Assembly: GCA_035048495.1 (NCBI GenBank) | Contig: CM068551.1 | Location: 10,913,248-10,977,247, forward strand | Source of the DNA: Euptelea pleiosperma | Lineage: Eukaryota; Streptophyta; Magnoliopsida; Ranunculales; Eupteleaceae | Direction of reading: 5' to 3' | Length of the DNA stretch: 64,000 bases | In this document: piece after piece, positions 37,201 to 46,992 of the stretch | Numbering within the stretch: position 1 is the stretch's first letter | Layout: every line of letters starts with the position of its first letter | Notes under the pieces: model-generated | What the model was told of the DNA's origin: nothing | Database searches by the model: none | The model's input: the letters and a program-made list of their open reading frames with translations, nothing else | Translations under genes and position numbers: made by a program

Positions 37201-37446
37201 TGTATGCACTAAGTACTATCTTGTAACCAACCCTGGAGAGGGTAAGCTTTTGTTTGGAGGACTTTTCGAATGTTTTTTAGTGTTTCTTTGCTATTCTCTT
37301 GTGTGTGCTCTTGACACCTTTTATTTACTCATATTGCAGCATTTGCTCCTATGAACGGGGAAACTGGTTTCGACTTCCGTGATTCAGATTCCAGGAATCA
37401 GCCATTCGATGCCCAGAAATACTTTCCCCAGTCTGAAAGGGACTGA
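18899..37446 (+). CDS. Conserved plant protein of unknown function, probably mitochondrial (5 exons)
   Basis: Spliced CDS: 18899-19228, 27271-27431, 28024-28054, 32799-32901, 37340-37446. That is 732 bases, or 243 residues plus TGA. All four introns are GT..AG and the phases agree (0, 2, 0, 1). The ATG at 18899 is chosen because the open frame to its left (to 18830) has no ATG. The N-terminus (M-L-S-L-A-K-R-L-Q-R-V-V) is basic and amphipathic, as in a mitochondrial presequence. A serine-rich stretch follows, then a charged region with E-W-W-V-V-D-G-E-M-H-E-I-G and P-P-R-E-R-F-V-I-P. Exons 2-5 are highly charged (E-H-E-P-W-C-K-R-Y; G-D-T-W-E-K-V; K-F-E-Y-D-R-E-K-R). I recognise it as a conserved plant-type sequence but cannot name it or give a function. 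The introns (8042, 592, 4744, 4438 bases) are swollen by transposons. Confidence 0.8.
19621..21540 (+). pseudogene. Decayed coding trace, possibly a plant-mobile-domain or LINE ORF
   Basis: Protein-like stretches appear in shifting frames. One near 20140-20230 reads like F-L-V-R-F-L-N-D-D-W-I-V-V-E-Y-N-P. One near 20345-20490 includes F-P-S-L-S-G-I-E-F-C-R-W-P-L. A C-terminal coiled-coil-like piece is at 21126-21434. Stops and frame changes are frequent. The overall flavour recalls transposon-borne 'plant mobile domain' proteins, but a LINE ORF1 is an alternative. This is recognition by impression only. Confidence 0.3.
22547..23058 (+). pseudogene. LINE fragment: RNase H-like C-terminus and 3' tail
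   Basis: It begins with I-K-L-N-F-D-(G-like), as in plant LINE RNase H domains, then passes through a frame change. It ends with S-A-N-V-V-A-D-S-F-F-R-E-G, the conserved REAN-x-VADxLAxEG-type end. A short 3' UTR leads to ttattaataaaaaaac at about 23045-23058, a poly(A)-like terminus. It has the same orientation as gene 1. Confidence 0.6.
23403..23912. mobile_element. Inverted-repeat element with AAGGTTCTAAA-type ends
   Basis: The left end is aaggttctaaacttcg; the right end is gaattttaaaaccat. The interior repeats 'ttcgaattaattcgg' phrases on both strands and is strongly palindromic. The ends fit the CAAGGTTTTAAA group seen at 46537, 50028 and 62583, but no target duplication is readable here. 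Confidence 0.5.
24947..26450. mobile_element. Cluster of about five family B palindromic MITEs
   Basis: Each unit holds gaggatgatctcctcaccat and ctcaccaaaaatcagcc phrases in opposed arms around a centre with 'atagggctagaaatgttgga' or 'ccctatcaaatgtggagtt'. Approximate units are 24947-25296, 25315-25520, 25553-25850, 25870-26180 and 26194-26450. The first has the best ends: tgttattttgacatg against its complement near 25278-25294. Other members are at 31.86, 49.83, 50.5, 55.6 and 56.0 kb. All five sit in intron 1. Confidence 0.65.
27271..27431 (+). CDS. Gene 1, exon 2 (residues 111-164)
   Basis: It opens E-H-E-P-W-C-K-R-Y-M-E-L-Y and runs to D-L-D-F-S-P-Y-R. It is acidic in its second half and probably helical. 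The acceptor AG is at 27269-27270 and the donor GT at 27432. It ends in phase 2. Confidence 0.8.
28024..28054 (+). CDS. Gene 1, exon 3 (31-base micro-exon)
   Basis: It encodes only R-K-R-A-H-A-E-K-I-K plus the shared Arg codon. The flanking signals are cag before and gtacca after. It is supported because it restores the frame between exons 2 and 4. An even smaller or skipped version cannot be ruled out. Confidence 0.65.
28309..28548 (-). mobile_element. Antisense LINE-like 3' end
   Basis: A run of about 15 T's is followed by ctgataagtgcaaatattattg. In reverse this reads as a LINE 3' UTR ending in cttatcag plus poly(A). Short gtgc-containing flanks hint at, but do not prove, a target duplication. 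Confidence 0.35.
30415..30669. repeat. Minisatellite: 4 units of 57-58 bp, plus GT and G runs
   Basis: Units start at about 30415, 30473, 30530 and 30587. Each reads ttgctcaaaccgaatcatgcc followed by aacgttatggaagtgtgtgt and a G-rich end. The last unit runs into a (GT)n tract (about 30621-30642) and 16 consecutive G's (30654-30669). The open frames through it are by-products of the repeat. Confidence 0.9.
31090..31320 (+). other. Possible solo-LTR or promoter-like segment
   Basis: Features seen are a TATA-like catataaataag at about 31163-31175, a pyrimidine-rich run (tctctctcttctctctcc) at about 31223-31245 and 'accctaaatctaaccctaat' after it. This arrangement is usual in copia LTRs, but no boundaries or duplications are found. 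Confidence 0.25.
31840..31990. mobile_element. Family B MITE fragment
   Basis: It contains acgaggatgatctccatggtgag and catcttcaccaaaaataagccc in opposed arms, with gggttagaaatttcag in front. It is a partial copy. Confidence 0.45.
32368..32537 (-). mobile_element. tRNA-derived SINE with a 12-bp target-site duplication
   Basis: On the minus strand it begins with an A-box-like agttaagttggtcaggc, then a B-box-like gggatcgaatc about 30 bases later, and ends in an A tail (plus-strand T run at 32365-32373). It is flanked by GGATACACCTTT at 32356-32367 and again at 32538-32549, a perfect 12-base duplication. It lies in intron 3 of gene 1, antisense to it. Confidence 0.85.
32799..32901 (+). CDS. Gene 1, exon 4 (residues 175-209)
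   Basis: It reads D-Q-S-F-G-G-S-R-Q-G-D-T-W-E-K-V and continues to K-R-M-R-E-K. It is strongly basic/acidic alternating. Acceptor atgcag at 32793-32798; donor GT at 32902. It ends in phase 1. Confidence 0.8.
33572..33935 (+). pseudogene. 5'-truncated LINE 3' end
   Basis: The segment ends gactgatcaaaaaaac, a LINE-type poly(A) end. It carries A-L-W-W-E-L-like and E-R-N-R-R-type residues of the LINE ORF2 C-terminus near 33600-33650. It is flanked by TATTCCCCTA (33562-33571) and TATTCCTCTA (33936-33945), a 10-base target duplication with one mismatch. The antisense 60-base insert at 57137 has the same 3' end, so both come from one LINE family. Confidence 0.65.
35030..35930. mobile_element. Probable palindromic element of the CCTAGGCG group
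   Basis: The left part has gtggcaggcgatagg and catcacctaggcattgcc; the right part has ttatcaggcgctaggggcc and ccaggtga. These resemble the arms of the element at 59513-60634. Ends and target duplication are not resolved. Confidence 0.3.
37340..37446 (+). CDS. Gene 1, exon 5 (residues 209-243 and stop)
   Basis: It encodes the C-terminus F-A-P-M-N-G-E-T-G-F-D-F-R-D-S through S-R-N-Q-P-F-D to S-E-R-D. TGA is at 37444-37446. The acceptor attgcag is at 37333-37339. Confidence 0.8.
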
Positions 37447-38900
37447 ATAGAGGACTACTGAGTACTGACAACATACATGGAAGAGTTGCTGGAATTCACA
37501 GCCATTGTTACAACCACCCCATGAGATAATGAGAGCTGGACTTCTCTTATGGTGAGAGACCTCATAGAACGTCCTGGTAAGAACTGTTATCAAAAGATGA
37601 GAGCAAGAGGCTGTGAAAAATTGAATTCCGATTGAATGTCACTGGTCTTTTTCTGATTTATCACTCTTTCAAATCGGTATAAAGGAGGAGCTTGATCTGT
37701 GTAGAGGATGGGGCATTTTATGTGGTCATTGCAGAAAATTTCATATGGTTGAATCTAAATTTGCAAATGAATATATAGTTTTCCACTGTTGTATGTTAAT
37801 TAACTTTGGAAATTTCTATAGCTGGGTCTCGTCAGTGTCATTGAGGGGATAAAAGTTTGATTGTGTCCTATCAGGGTAGAAATCAACCCGGGGGAAAGAC
37901 TCAAATTTAATGGCTAGAAATCACCAATCAAACTGATTTTTTGTCTGTAGGTCCACCAAAGGGTGGCCCAAACATCTGTGTTGACAGTGTGGCACACCAC
38001 TGTCGTCGTTGATCAGGAAATATGGACTCCAACGTGTAATGTCAATGAACACTAAACTTGGTTGGATCATCCGACATAGCTGCACTGCATTTCAAGCTGA
38101 CCAGTTCATCTCACTCATATCAGTCTCCTCTTCTCTTTGTCCCTCTCCATCGCATTGAATTAATCCACTTGGCCCAAAAAAGTTTATGTTCAGAATTTTA
38201 ATGCTTCGATGACACATTTCAATGAGATTAAACCATTACTTTTAGGTGTAACCTCTTTTGTGATTTTTTGTAAGAGTTGTGCTACCCCATGGGTAACCGG
38301 ACAAAAATATGTGTGGTCGAGGCCACTGACCGTTGGATTCATATGTTGATCCAGCAACAACCAACCCCCTTTCATTGATCGATTTCTCAATGCACTAGCA
38401 CCATTGTTCCCACCATTCCGCGTGTAGCTTGTTAAGATCGTGGGTGTTTGAGGCAGTTTCATTCACTGACCGGTGGGCGCATGGGAAAGATGGGGACTGG
38501 TGCACGGACGACCTGGAGATACAGCAGCAAGCAGAGGCAAGGTGAGAAAATTCTAGGATACTATTTCACTGATCACAGGCCACCGAAAATAAAATCAGGT
38601 TCGGTTGATTCGATGAGTTTTAAAATCATGGTTACAACAACATTGTAAATGTTGATCTTGATAGAGATGACAATACGGTGGAGGCTTCAAATGATAAAGT
38701 GGATTGTGGATACCCTATCTGACCTGTTCCCAAGAGGACATGTGTCCTACGGATACACATTTGTTCACTTTTTTTTGGGTGAGGTCTCTTCCAGCTGGAC
38801 TTGGCTAGCAAGGCATGAATCTCGCTGAATCCCTCTAGCTAACTGGCACATTCCAATTAGAGTTGGGGAAGGAGTCCAACCCCTATGCAGCTAGAATCCC
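37447..38900. other. 3' flank of gene 1; intergenic
   Basis: The gene 1 3' UTR must lie here, but no single poly(A) site is convincing. A partial family A MITE lies at about 37870-37995 (tagaaatcaccaatcaaactg .. gtaggtccaccaaagggtgg). No other gene is seen. Confidence 0.45.
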
Positions 38901-38989
38901 CCCAACCCACCTACTACAATAGAAACTAGATCACTACCAATCCCAACCAAGATTAGGAGGTTCCCAACTTGGACAAGGAATCCCACTCG

Positions 38990-39576
38990 GGATAACAGAA
39001 ATGGAGACTTCCCTGGAAAGGAAGGAGGAAGAAGGAAAGTCCAAGGAGGAGGTTGACACCCTTTTCAATTTACGTAAAGCGGAAGGTGAATCCATCTACG
39101 ATTTCCTCAAGCGATTGAAAATGGAGATGCTGCAGATCCAAAAACTGTGATGATCGTTTAAATGTAATGGCCTTCCAAAATGCACCACCAGATTTTAAGC
39201 TGTATGAGTCACTTACGAAGTCCAGACTAGAGAACGTGAAAACCTCATCTCCGAGGTGGATAAGTAAGTCAAGTTGGAGAATGACATGAGAAGCATATTA
39301 GAGAAGCCCAAACAAATTTTAAAAGGAAACGGGAAAGCTCCCTCAGACAGACAGAAGAGGAGGGATTCTGATAGATAAACACAAGGGTCTGAACAAAACC
39401 AAGAGCATGTACCCAAGAGGCAGCGCGACTTTACTCCCTTTAACACCAGTGTAGAGTGAATCCTAAAGTCCATCAAAGGAGAACCATACTTCAGACGTCC
39501 GTACACCTTGCGTGCTCTGAGACCGAGTAGTTTTAGTGACAAGAGAAAGTTTCGTGCCTTTCACAATGACTGTGAA
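38990..39576 (+). pseudogene. Ty3/gypsy gag remnant, left half
   Basis: Translation gives F-N-L-R-K-A-E-G-E-S-I-Y-D-F-L-K-R-L, the form of a plant gypsy gag capsid region, and then D-x-R-x-N-V-M-A-F-Q-N-A-P-P-D-F-K-L in a shifted frame. It ends with a His/Cys-bearing F-H-N-D-C-E motif cut by the copia insertion at 39577. Stops and frameshifts show long decay. The other half resumes at 45964. Confidence 0.55.
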
Positions 39577-40468
39577 TGTTGGTAATTTTAAATTTCAACA
39601 TACATTTTTTTGTCAATTCTTGCTTTATGCTTTTTTGACTTTATAAAGTTGTTTGTCTTTAGTGGCAGCTTTATGCCATACCCTACATTTCTCTTCACTT
39701 TCTCCTTGTCTAATCCCACATCGGAAGAATACAAGTGAATGTGAGAGTTTATATAGTATAGGGTTGGCTCTAATGTTTGGAGCCCTTGGGCATCCAAGTT
39801 TTGTGCATGCATCTTGAAAAACACGTGCGTGCCGTCCACCTACCTCGCCTCGCTGTGCCGTGCCGAGTCATGTCGTGTCGTGGGACACACGCGCGCCTAT
39901 CTTTTTACACATTTATTTAATTAATTATTAATTAGTTTAATTATTTAATAATTATCTTTTCTTTTACTTTGATTTATTCTTTATCTGCTAGCCGTTATGC
40001 GTAGATTCGTGGGCGATCGTTTCTCTGTGATGTGGGCACGTGCTTGGCCACGTAACATAGACGGTTACTGTCTTCCTCGTCTATTTATACTGACGATTTA
40101 TCTCAATAAAATACACAGTAGAAATAACACAGCAACAATTCTGTTTTTTTTTTTTTTTTCATTCTTTCTTCTCTGTTCTTGGGCAAAGAGGTTCTATTGG
40201 TTCGAGTTCTCATACTTAGTGTAGAAGTTTGAGATTAACAGTAATACAGAGACTGGGCTATTGTATCCTGGGGGAATCGCGTTGATACGCTGATGCATTT
40301 GAAATTTTCCTGTAGAGTCGCGAAACGCCTTAAAGAGAGCGACCTGGTCCGTGCCTCATCCCTGATCTCCACGTTTGTTTAATTTTGCAGAAGTTAATTT
40401 TGGAAAGCGAAAAAGGTACTGAATCGGATCTTCTATTTATTTATTCTTCAAGCATACCTAGAACAACA
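39577..40468 (+). repeat. 5' LTR of the copia element
   Basis: It starts TGTTGGTAATTTT and ends CCTAGAACAACA. It includes the tcccacatcgga phrase near 39714, a TATA-like tttatatagtata at about 39748-39760 and AATAAA near 40105, in the expected promoter-then-polyadenylation order. Compared with the 3' LTR it lacks about 19 bases near 40391. Confidence 0.9.
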
Positions 40469-40499
40469 ATTTTAAGGCGGTCCACGTACTCTCCTCATG

Positions 40500-41485
40500 G
40501 CCAATTCAAAAGTAAGCATTCCTGTTCCATCCAACAACAACAAACCCTTCAAGTTCGAAGGGTTACATTTTAAGAGATGGAGACAAAATGTTTTTTTACC
40601 TAACCACTATGAAGGTACGTAGCTTACGTCCTGTCTGATAGGGCAATAATCGAAACCTAGATCGAGGAACATGAACCCTCCAAATCGTACTTTACCTAGA
40701 AGTTTATAGATGATGACTTTGTGTGTAAGAATATCCTAAACGCCCTGGCCGATGACCTGTATGACTACTATGGGACATACAATGCAGCCAATGACGTTTG
40801 GGAAGCATTACAAAAGAAGTATGATACTGAGGAAGTCGGATCCAAGAAATACACTGTCAGTAGGTACTTGAGGTTCACGATGATAGACGAGAAATCCATC
40901 ATCTCTCAAGCTCATGAACTCCAAAAGATTGTTCATGAAATACTTTCAGAGGGCATGCTCATTGACGAGCAATTTCAAGTGGCAGTCTTAATTGACAAAT
41001 TGCATCCCTCTTGGAAGGATTTCAGGAACACTCTTTGACACAAATCGAAGGAGTTCACGATGGAGAGTTTGATCGTTAGACTCCGAATTGAAGAAGAAGC
41101 TCGACTTCAAGACCAGAAAGATGAATACCAACAGTCAGAGAAAGTGAATGCGCTGACTGATAAATCATTCAAGTCACATGTTCATCTGAAACCAAACAAG
41201 AAGAATTTGAAGAACAAGAAGAGCCAGAACCAATTTCCGAACCAGAATCGAAAACACTTTTAGGGACAGAACCAATTTCAAGGTCATAATCAGAACTGAA
41301 AGAATTTTCAGGGTCAGAACCAATTTCAGGGCATAACCAATTTCGGGCAAGAACTAGAGAAATGGTCCACCACCTTAGGGACAAATACGAGACTTCTCCA
41401 AAGTCGTCTGTTATGTGTGCAATAAACTTGGGCACACATCACGTGTATGCAAACTCCGGAAGCCTGCTCCATAGGCCAATGTTAC
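40500..41485 (+). pseudogene. copia gag remnant
   Basis: An initial M-A-N-S-K near 40498 is followed by P-F-K-F-E-G-L-H-F-K-R-W. A 105-codon open piece (40721-41038) has the capsid-type N-A-A-N-D-V-W-E-A-L-Q-K-K-Y and L-P/H-P-S-W-K-D-F segments. A further piece (41060-41263) is rich in K and Q. The CCHC zinc knuckle C-Y-V-C-N-K-L-G-H-T-S-R-V-C is intact at about 41409-41450. At least four in-frame stops separate these pieces. Confidence 0.75.
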
Positions 41486-41498
41486 CGAGGAGCCACTT

Positions 41499-41792
41499 GT
41501 GGCGATGATCACTGAGGTTAATATACTTAGTGGGTGCGATGGGTGGTGGATAGACACTGGAGCATCTCGACATGTCTGCCATGATAGGAACTGGTTCAAG
41601 ACCTACTCGTCCTCTGAGGACAAGAAATTGCTTCTCGGAGACTCCCACACTACCAAAGTATTTGGATCTGGAGACGTAGAGCTGAGGTTTACCTCAGGCA
41701 GAATCCTTATCTTAAAGGATATTCTGCACACTCCAGAGATCCGAAAGAATCTAGTTTCGGGCTATCTGTTGAACAAGGCTGGGTTCAATTAG
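41499..41792 (+). pseudogene. copia protease
   Basis: The catalytic motif W-W-I-D-T-G-A-S-R-H-V-C is intact, with D-T-G-A-S at 41553-41567. The 97-codon open stretch covers most of a retropepsin domain and stops at 41790-41792. Confidence 0.8.
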
Positions 41793-41949
41793 ACCATTGG
41801 GGTTGACCAATATGTAATCACTAAAAAATAGTTTGTTTGTGGGAAAGGGTTATGCATATGAGGGCATGTTTAAATTGAATGTTGAGAACGTCAATAAAGC
41901 TTCTACTTCTTCTGTTTTTATTCTGTCTTCCTTTAATGTTTGACATTCT

Positions 41950-42590
41950 AGACTCTATCATGTGAACATAAAATATGTGAAAAATATGAGTAACTTAGGT
42001 TATATTCCAAACCTTAAACACAATGATTTTGAAAAATGTGAAATCTGTAGTCAAGCAAAAATGACTAAGAAACCACATAAAATCGTGGAAAGGAGAACTG
42101 AGCTATTAGAACTAGTTCACATTGATATTTATGAGTTAGATGAGGTTTTAACTTGTGGAGGAAAAAGATATTTCATAACTTTCATAGATGACCACTCTAG
42201 GTTCACATATATATACTTAATGAAAATAAACGTGAGGCATTTAGCATGTTCAAAATATATTTGACAAAAATTGAAAATCAATTAAATAAGAAACTTAAGA
42301 GATTAAGAAGTGATATAAGAATGGAATATTGTTCTTTAGAATTTGGTAAACATGTAGAATCCTTAGGTATTATACATGAAACCACAACACCATATTCACC
42401 AGAAATGAATGATGTTGATCGCAAAAATAGAACTATAGTAGAATCAGTGAATACTTTATTTATTAACTCAGGAGTTCCCTTCAACTTATGGGGAGAAGCT
42501 CTTTTAACTGTATGTTATGTTTTGAATAGAGTCCCACATTCGAAAATAAAGAAGACTTTGAATTATAGAAAAATAGAAAACCTAATATGA
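41950..42590 (+). pseudogene. copia integrase
   Basis: The zinc-binding region is damaged: the leading His segment is reduced to L-Y-H-V-N, though the C-E-I-C pair is kept. The core has H-I-D-I-Y (first Asp) and F-I-D-D-H-S-R-F. A frame change near 42235 leads to R-S-D-I-R-M-E-Y. At the usual E-R-K-N-R-T site the catalytic Glu codon has become Asp (D-R-K-N-R-T near 42418-42435), which should abolish strand transfer even if the frame were whole. Confidence 0.75.
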
Positions 42591-42599
42591 GTTACCTTA

Positions 42600-44440
42600 A
42601 AACATGGGGTTGTCTAGCCTATGTTAGACTACCCGACCCTAAAAGATTCAAGCTAAGAAATAGAACTACTCAATGTATTTTCTTGGGCTACGCTATAAAT
42701 AACAAAGCCTATAGATTTGACAAATAATGTTATTATAGGTCTGTAGTTGCAGAATTCTATGAGGATAAGTTTCATTTTATTTCTAGAAATTGTGGGGGCT
42801 CACATATCATAAGACTTTTTGAACCCGGTATTCATAGTTCAATCGAACCTAGGATAACAGAATCTGAAAAAATAAATATAGAACACAGGCAGAGTAAAAG
42901 GCCTAGAATTTTTGGGCTAGACTTTCATGTATTTACCTTAGAAGGTGATCCTAATTCTTTAGAGGAAGTATTATCCTCTTCAGATGCCGATTTTTGGAGA
43001 GAAGCCATAAACGATGAAATGGATTCACTTATTACTAACAAAACTTGGAATTTAGTAAACTTACATCCATGATGTAAATCTATAGGGTGTAAAAGGGGTT
43101 CTAAAATGGAAACTAAAATGAGATGGAACTGTTGAAAAATATAAAGCTAGACTTGTAGCTAAGGGATACAGACAAAGAGAAAACATAGATTTCTTTGACA
43201 CATATTCACCAGTTTTCAGGATTACATCTATTGGAATACTCATTGCAATAGCTTGCTGTTTATAATCTTATAATTCATAAAAATGGATGTTAAAACAACA
43301 TTTCTTAATGGGGAACTAGAAGAAGAAATTTACATGGACCAACCCGAGGGTTTCATAATAACCGATTAAGAAAATAAAGTATGTAAACTTGTTAAATTTT
43401 ATGGTCTAAAATAGGCCCCTAAACAATGGCATTCAAAATTTGACTAGGTAGTTATTTCTAATAGATTCAAGATTAATGAAAGTGGCAAATGAGTTTATTA
43501 TAAATATAGTGTTATGATTTGGTTGTATGTTGATGATCTTTTAATCTTCGGTTCTAATTTAGAAGTGATTAAGGAGACCAAAAATTTTCTATCACAAAAC
43601 TTTGACATGAAAGATCTTGAAGAAGCAAAGATAATTTTAAGAATTAAAATTACTAAGACTGCAAATGGGATCACTTTGGATCAATCTCACTACATTGAGA
43701 AAATACTTAAAAAATATAAATATTTTGATTGTAAGCCAGCTTGTATTCCTTTTGATCATAGTATGAGATTATACACTAATGAAGGAGATAGTGTTAATAA
43801 AAAAGAATATGCTAGTATAATCGGTAGCCTTAGATACGCAACAGATTGTACTAGACCTGATATTTCATATGCAATAGGAGTGCTTTGTAGATACACTAGC
43901 AGACCTAGTATTGAACATTGGTATGCCATTAACCGTGTAATGAGATATTTGAAAAGAACTAATAACTTTTGAATTAACTATAAAAAATATCCTGTTGTTA
44001 TCGAAGGATATACAAATGCTGATTGGAACACCCTATCGGATGATTCTAAGGCAACCAGTTGATACATCTTCACAATTGGAGGTGGGGCAGTTTCATGGAG
44101 GTCTAAGAAACAGACCATTATTGCTTAATCGACTATAGAGTCTAAGCTTATAACACTAGCTGCTAGCTAGTGAAGAGGCAAATTGGCTACGATGCCTTCT
44201 ATCTGATATACCTCTTTGGGATAGACCTGTTCCAGCAATTTTGATACATTGTGATAGTACTGCCGCTATTGGCAGAGTACAGAACCGGTATTACAATGGA
44301 AAATGGTGACAGATACATCGCAAACACAGTACTGTGAGAGAGTTTATCACCAATTGAATAGTAACAATTGATTTTGTCAGATCTGGTGATAACTTAGCAG
44401 ACCCCTTTACTAAAGGCTTAGTAAGGAAAAATATTTAGGA
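42600..44440 (+). pseudogene. copia reverse transcriptase and RNase H
   Basis: The first half is riddled with stops but keeps K-R-F-K-L-R-N-R-T-T, W-R-E-A-I-N-D-E-M and R-L-V-A-K-G-Y. The catalytic box Y-V-D-D is intact at 43526-43537 in a 152-codon open stretch (43514-43972), which ends with the R-P-D-I-S-Y-A-I-G-V-L and R-V-M-R-Y-L-K motifs. RNase H traces (A-D-W-N, S-W-R-S-K-K-Q) follow with several stops. Confidence 0.8.
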
Positions 44441-45040
44441 AACATCTAAGGGGATGGGACTAAAGCCCATTGATAGTTGAATTACTAGTGATAGATATCC
44501 TAACTAGGGATTGTAGATCTCAAGAACTAGGTTCAAGGGGAAGAACGAATCACTGAGTAATTGTTTATTATTTATTCGGACATACACTATTTAAAGTCCA
44601 TTCTTATGATGTAGTTCAGTGCATGACATCTTGTAGCGATGATAAGGTTGAGTTTCTGAACTCTTAATGAGGTCTATAGCTCGTTTTGAGTGAGATGTTC
44701 AGCTGCAAGAGCATCCTTGATAGCTTCACCTATATGAGAGTGGATGTGGTGCCGCTTCCTATGGGAATTGGGTTTGTTCTCTAGAGCTCTCATGAATACT
44801 GGGATAGAAGCATATGGCCATAACATGCTGGCTTATGAACCATATAATTATACATTACTATGCGTGGGGTGTGTTTATTGTATACAAATAAGTCTTAGTT
44901 CAAGACTTAGTCACTATTACTCTTATACTTCGAATACATCTTCACTACGTAAATGGCTTAAGTCACTTAAGCATGGTAATACTGTTCTCTTTGCCCGAGC
45001 GAGTTTTCTATTTTCTTTATTATTAAAATTTGTGGGGGGT

Positions 45041-45963
45041 TATTGGTAATTTTAATTTTCAACATACCCTTTTTCGTCAATTCTTGCTTTATGCTTTTTT
45101 GACTTTATAAAGTTGTTTGCTTTTAGTGGCAGCTTTATGCCATTCCCTACATTTCTCTTTTCACTTTCTCTTTGTTTAATACCACATCAGAAGAATACAA
45201 GTGAGTGTGAGAGTTTATATAGTATAGGGTTGGCTCTAATGTTTGGAGCCCTTGGGCATCCAAGTTTTGTGCATGCATCTTGAAAAACACGCGCGTGCCG
45301 CCCACCCGCCTCGCTTCGCCTCGCCGTGCCGTGCCGTGCCGAGTCGTGTCATGCGACACACGCGCGCCTATCTTTTTACACAAAATTTTATTTAATTTAT
45401 TATTAATTAATTCAATTATTTAATAATTATCTTTTCTTTTACTTTGATTTATTCTTTATATGCTAGCCGTTGTGCGCAGATTCGTGGGTGACTATTTCTC
45501 TGTGACGTGGGCACGTGCTTGGCCACGTAACATAGACGGTTACTGTCTTCCTTGTTTATTTATACTGACGATTTATCTCAGTAAAATACACAGTAGAAAT
45601 TACACAGCAACAGTTTTGTTTTTTTTTTTTTTTTCATTCTTTCTTCTCTGTTCTTAGGCAAAGAGGTTATATTGGTTCGAGTTCTCATACTTAATGTAGA
45701 AGTTTGAGATTAACAGTAATACAGAGACTGGGCTGTTGTATCCTGGGGGCATCGCGTCGATACATTGCTGCATCTGAAATTTTCTTGCAGAGTCGCGAAA
45801 CGCCTTAAAGAGAGCGACCTGGTCCGCGCCTCATCCCTGATCTCCACGTTTGTTCAATTTTGCAGAAATACAGTGAATTCTTCGCAGTTAATTTTGGAAA
45901 GCGAAAAAAGGTACCAAATCGGATCTTCTATTTATTTATTATTCAAGCATACCTAGAACAACA
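45041..45963 (+). repeat. 3' LTR of the copia element
   Basis: It matches the 5' LTR along its length. The first two bases are TA where TG is expected, a point change. It ends in the same CCTAGAACAACA and is followed at once by the GTGAA target duplication. It contains an expanded gccgtgccgtgccg stretch near 45323. Confidence 0.9.
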
Positions 45964-46260
45964 GTGAACATCTCACTTCGGAATGTAGGAACCCGAGGTT
46001 CCAAATTCAAGACCTCAATAATTTGCTAAGATGGGTATTTCCCTTTGGAGGCAACTCCATCAGGTCACAAATAAAAAACTACCCGAGGCTACATTGTAAG
46101 AGTAGTTACAGTAATGGTAGCATCCTCAAAGACATCCCTGTAGCTGTCCGATCCAAGGCACTAACTTCACTCCTTAAATGGACAGTTCTACGTAATTGGC
46201 ATGGTTGCATTTTGAATCAGATACTAACTTCTCTCCTTAAATGGATAGTTTAAACTAATT
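45964..46260 (+). pseudogene. Ty3/gypsy gag remnant, right half
   Basis: Directly after the copia 3' LTR the sequence reads E-H-L-T-S-E-C-R-N, in register with the H/C motif that ends at 39576. The two sides are therefore parts of one interrupted gag zinc-finger-like motif. Sequence decays within about 150 bases. A short imperfect direct repeat (ctccttaaatgga) occurs at about 46162 and 46217. Confidence 0.6.
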
Positions 46261-46536
46261 TGTTGGTCTACATTTTAAATCTTGCTTTTAACCTTCAAAG
46301 GAATGAGTTAGATCAAATGGTTAAAATAATCCAAGTTCTCAATTTTGGGACTAGGTGATCCTTTGTGACCTGTAGAGTGATGGCCCCGACACACAAGTTT
46401 TACATGATTGACAATGTGCTTCAGGTTTTCTTATAAGCATAAGACAATGTTTTGTCCAAGACGATTAAATTAATGATGTAATCTTTATGGGCTTGAGACG
46501 ATTTATCATCCCCTCTTTACTAACATAACATACAAC

Positions 46537-46694
46537 CAAGGTTTTAAATTTCGACAGAAATGTCAAAATTTCGGGCCGAAATTTTGGTGAGTACCGAAAT
46601 CTCCGAAATATAGCTTTCTACACAGAAATCCACCGAAATCTAAAAATTTCGCCCGAAATTTTGGTTTTCGACCTCACCGAAATTTAGAACCTTG
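46537..46694. mobile_element. MITE, CAAGGTTTTAAA group, with 8-bp duplication CATACAAC
   Basis: Left end CAAGGTTTTAAATTTCG; the right end is its inverted copy with one difference (cgaaatttagaaccttg). CATACAAC stands on both sides (46529-46536 and 46695-46702). 158 bp. The interior is made of gaaattt/aaatttc repeats and folds on itself. An 8-bp duplication suggests the hAT superfamily. Confidence 0.85.
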
Positions 46695-46992
46695 CATACA
46701 ACTGATACCTACATATGATTTCTTTTTATTATCCTTCTCTGTACAATACATTATGAAATTCGTCCCATAAACTTTTTGTTCCATGCATGTACCTTTGAAT
46801 AACTTGCCGTTGATTAGACTGTCAATTTTTTTCTTGTCCATTTGAAACCTTCTAGTTTGGGTATGGAAGAACTGTGATATCCGATATTCTTAAAAATCAT
46901 GGGAAGCAGATTGGTTATTTTATAGGTTTTTTTTTTTTTTTTGAAAGGTCATTTTACAAATTGAAGAGGTAACTTAAGGATTTTTTTGAAAG

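Larger units (their letters stand above)
32902..37339 (+). other. Gene 1, intron 4 (4.4 kb)
   Basis: It holds a LINE 3' fragment (33572-33935), a poorly bounded palindromic 'ctaggcg' element (35030-35930) and an antisense LINE-like tail at about 35945-36180. A tiny T-run retroposon-like scar lies near 36836-36850. A pyrimidine-rich stretch with gccggcgacgccat repeats is near 36460-36495. The remainder is unassigned. Confidence 0.6.
39577..45963 (+). mobile_element. Complete but decayed Ty1/copia retrotransposon
   Basis: Two LTRs (39577-40468 and 45041-45963) enclose gag, protease, integrase, reverse transcriptase and RNase H in the copia order (integrase before reverse transcriptase). The 5-bp sequence GTGAA occurs at 39572-39576 and 45964-45968, an exact target-site duplication. 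The polypurine tract is the gtgggggg run just before 45041. No initiator-Met-tRNA primer site is recognisable after the 5' LTR. All coding parts have stops or frameshifts, so the element is dead. Confidence 0.92.

Noticed and set aside
38760..38775. T run as a pol III terminator or SINE tail
   Set aside because: No A/B boxes or flanking duplication nearby.
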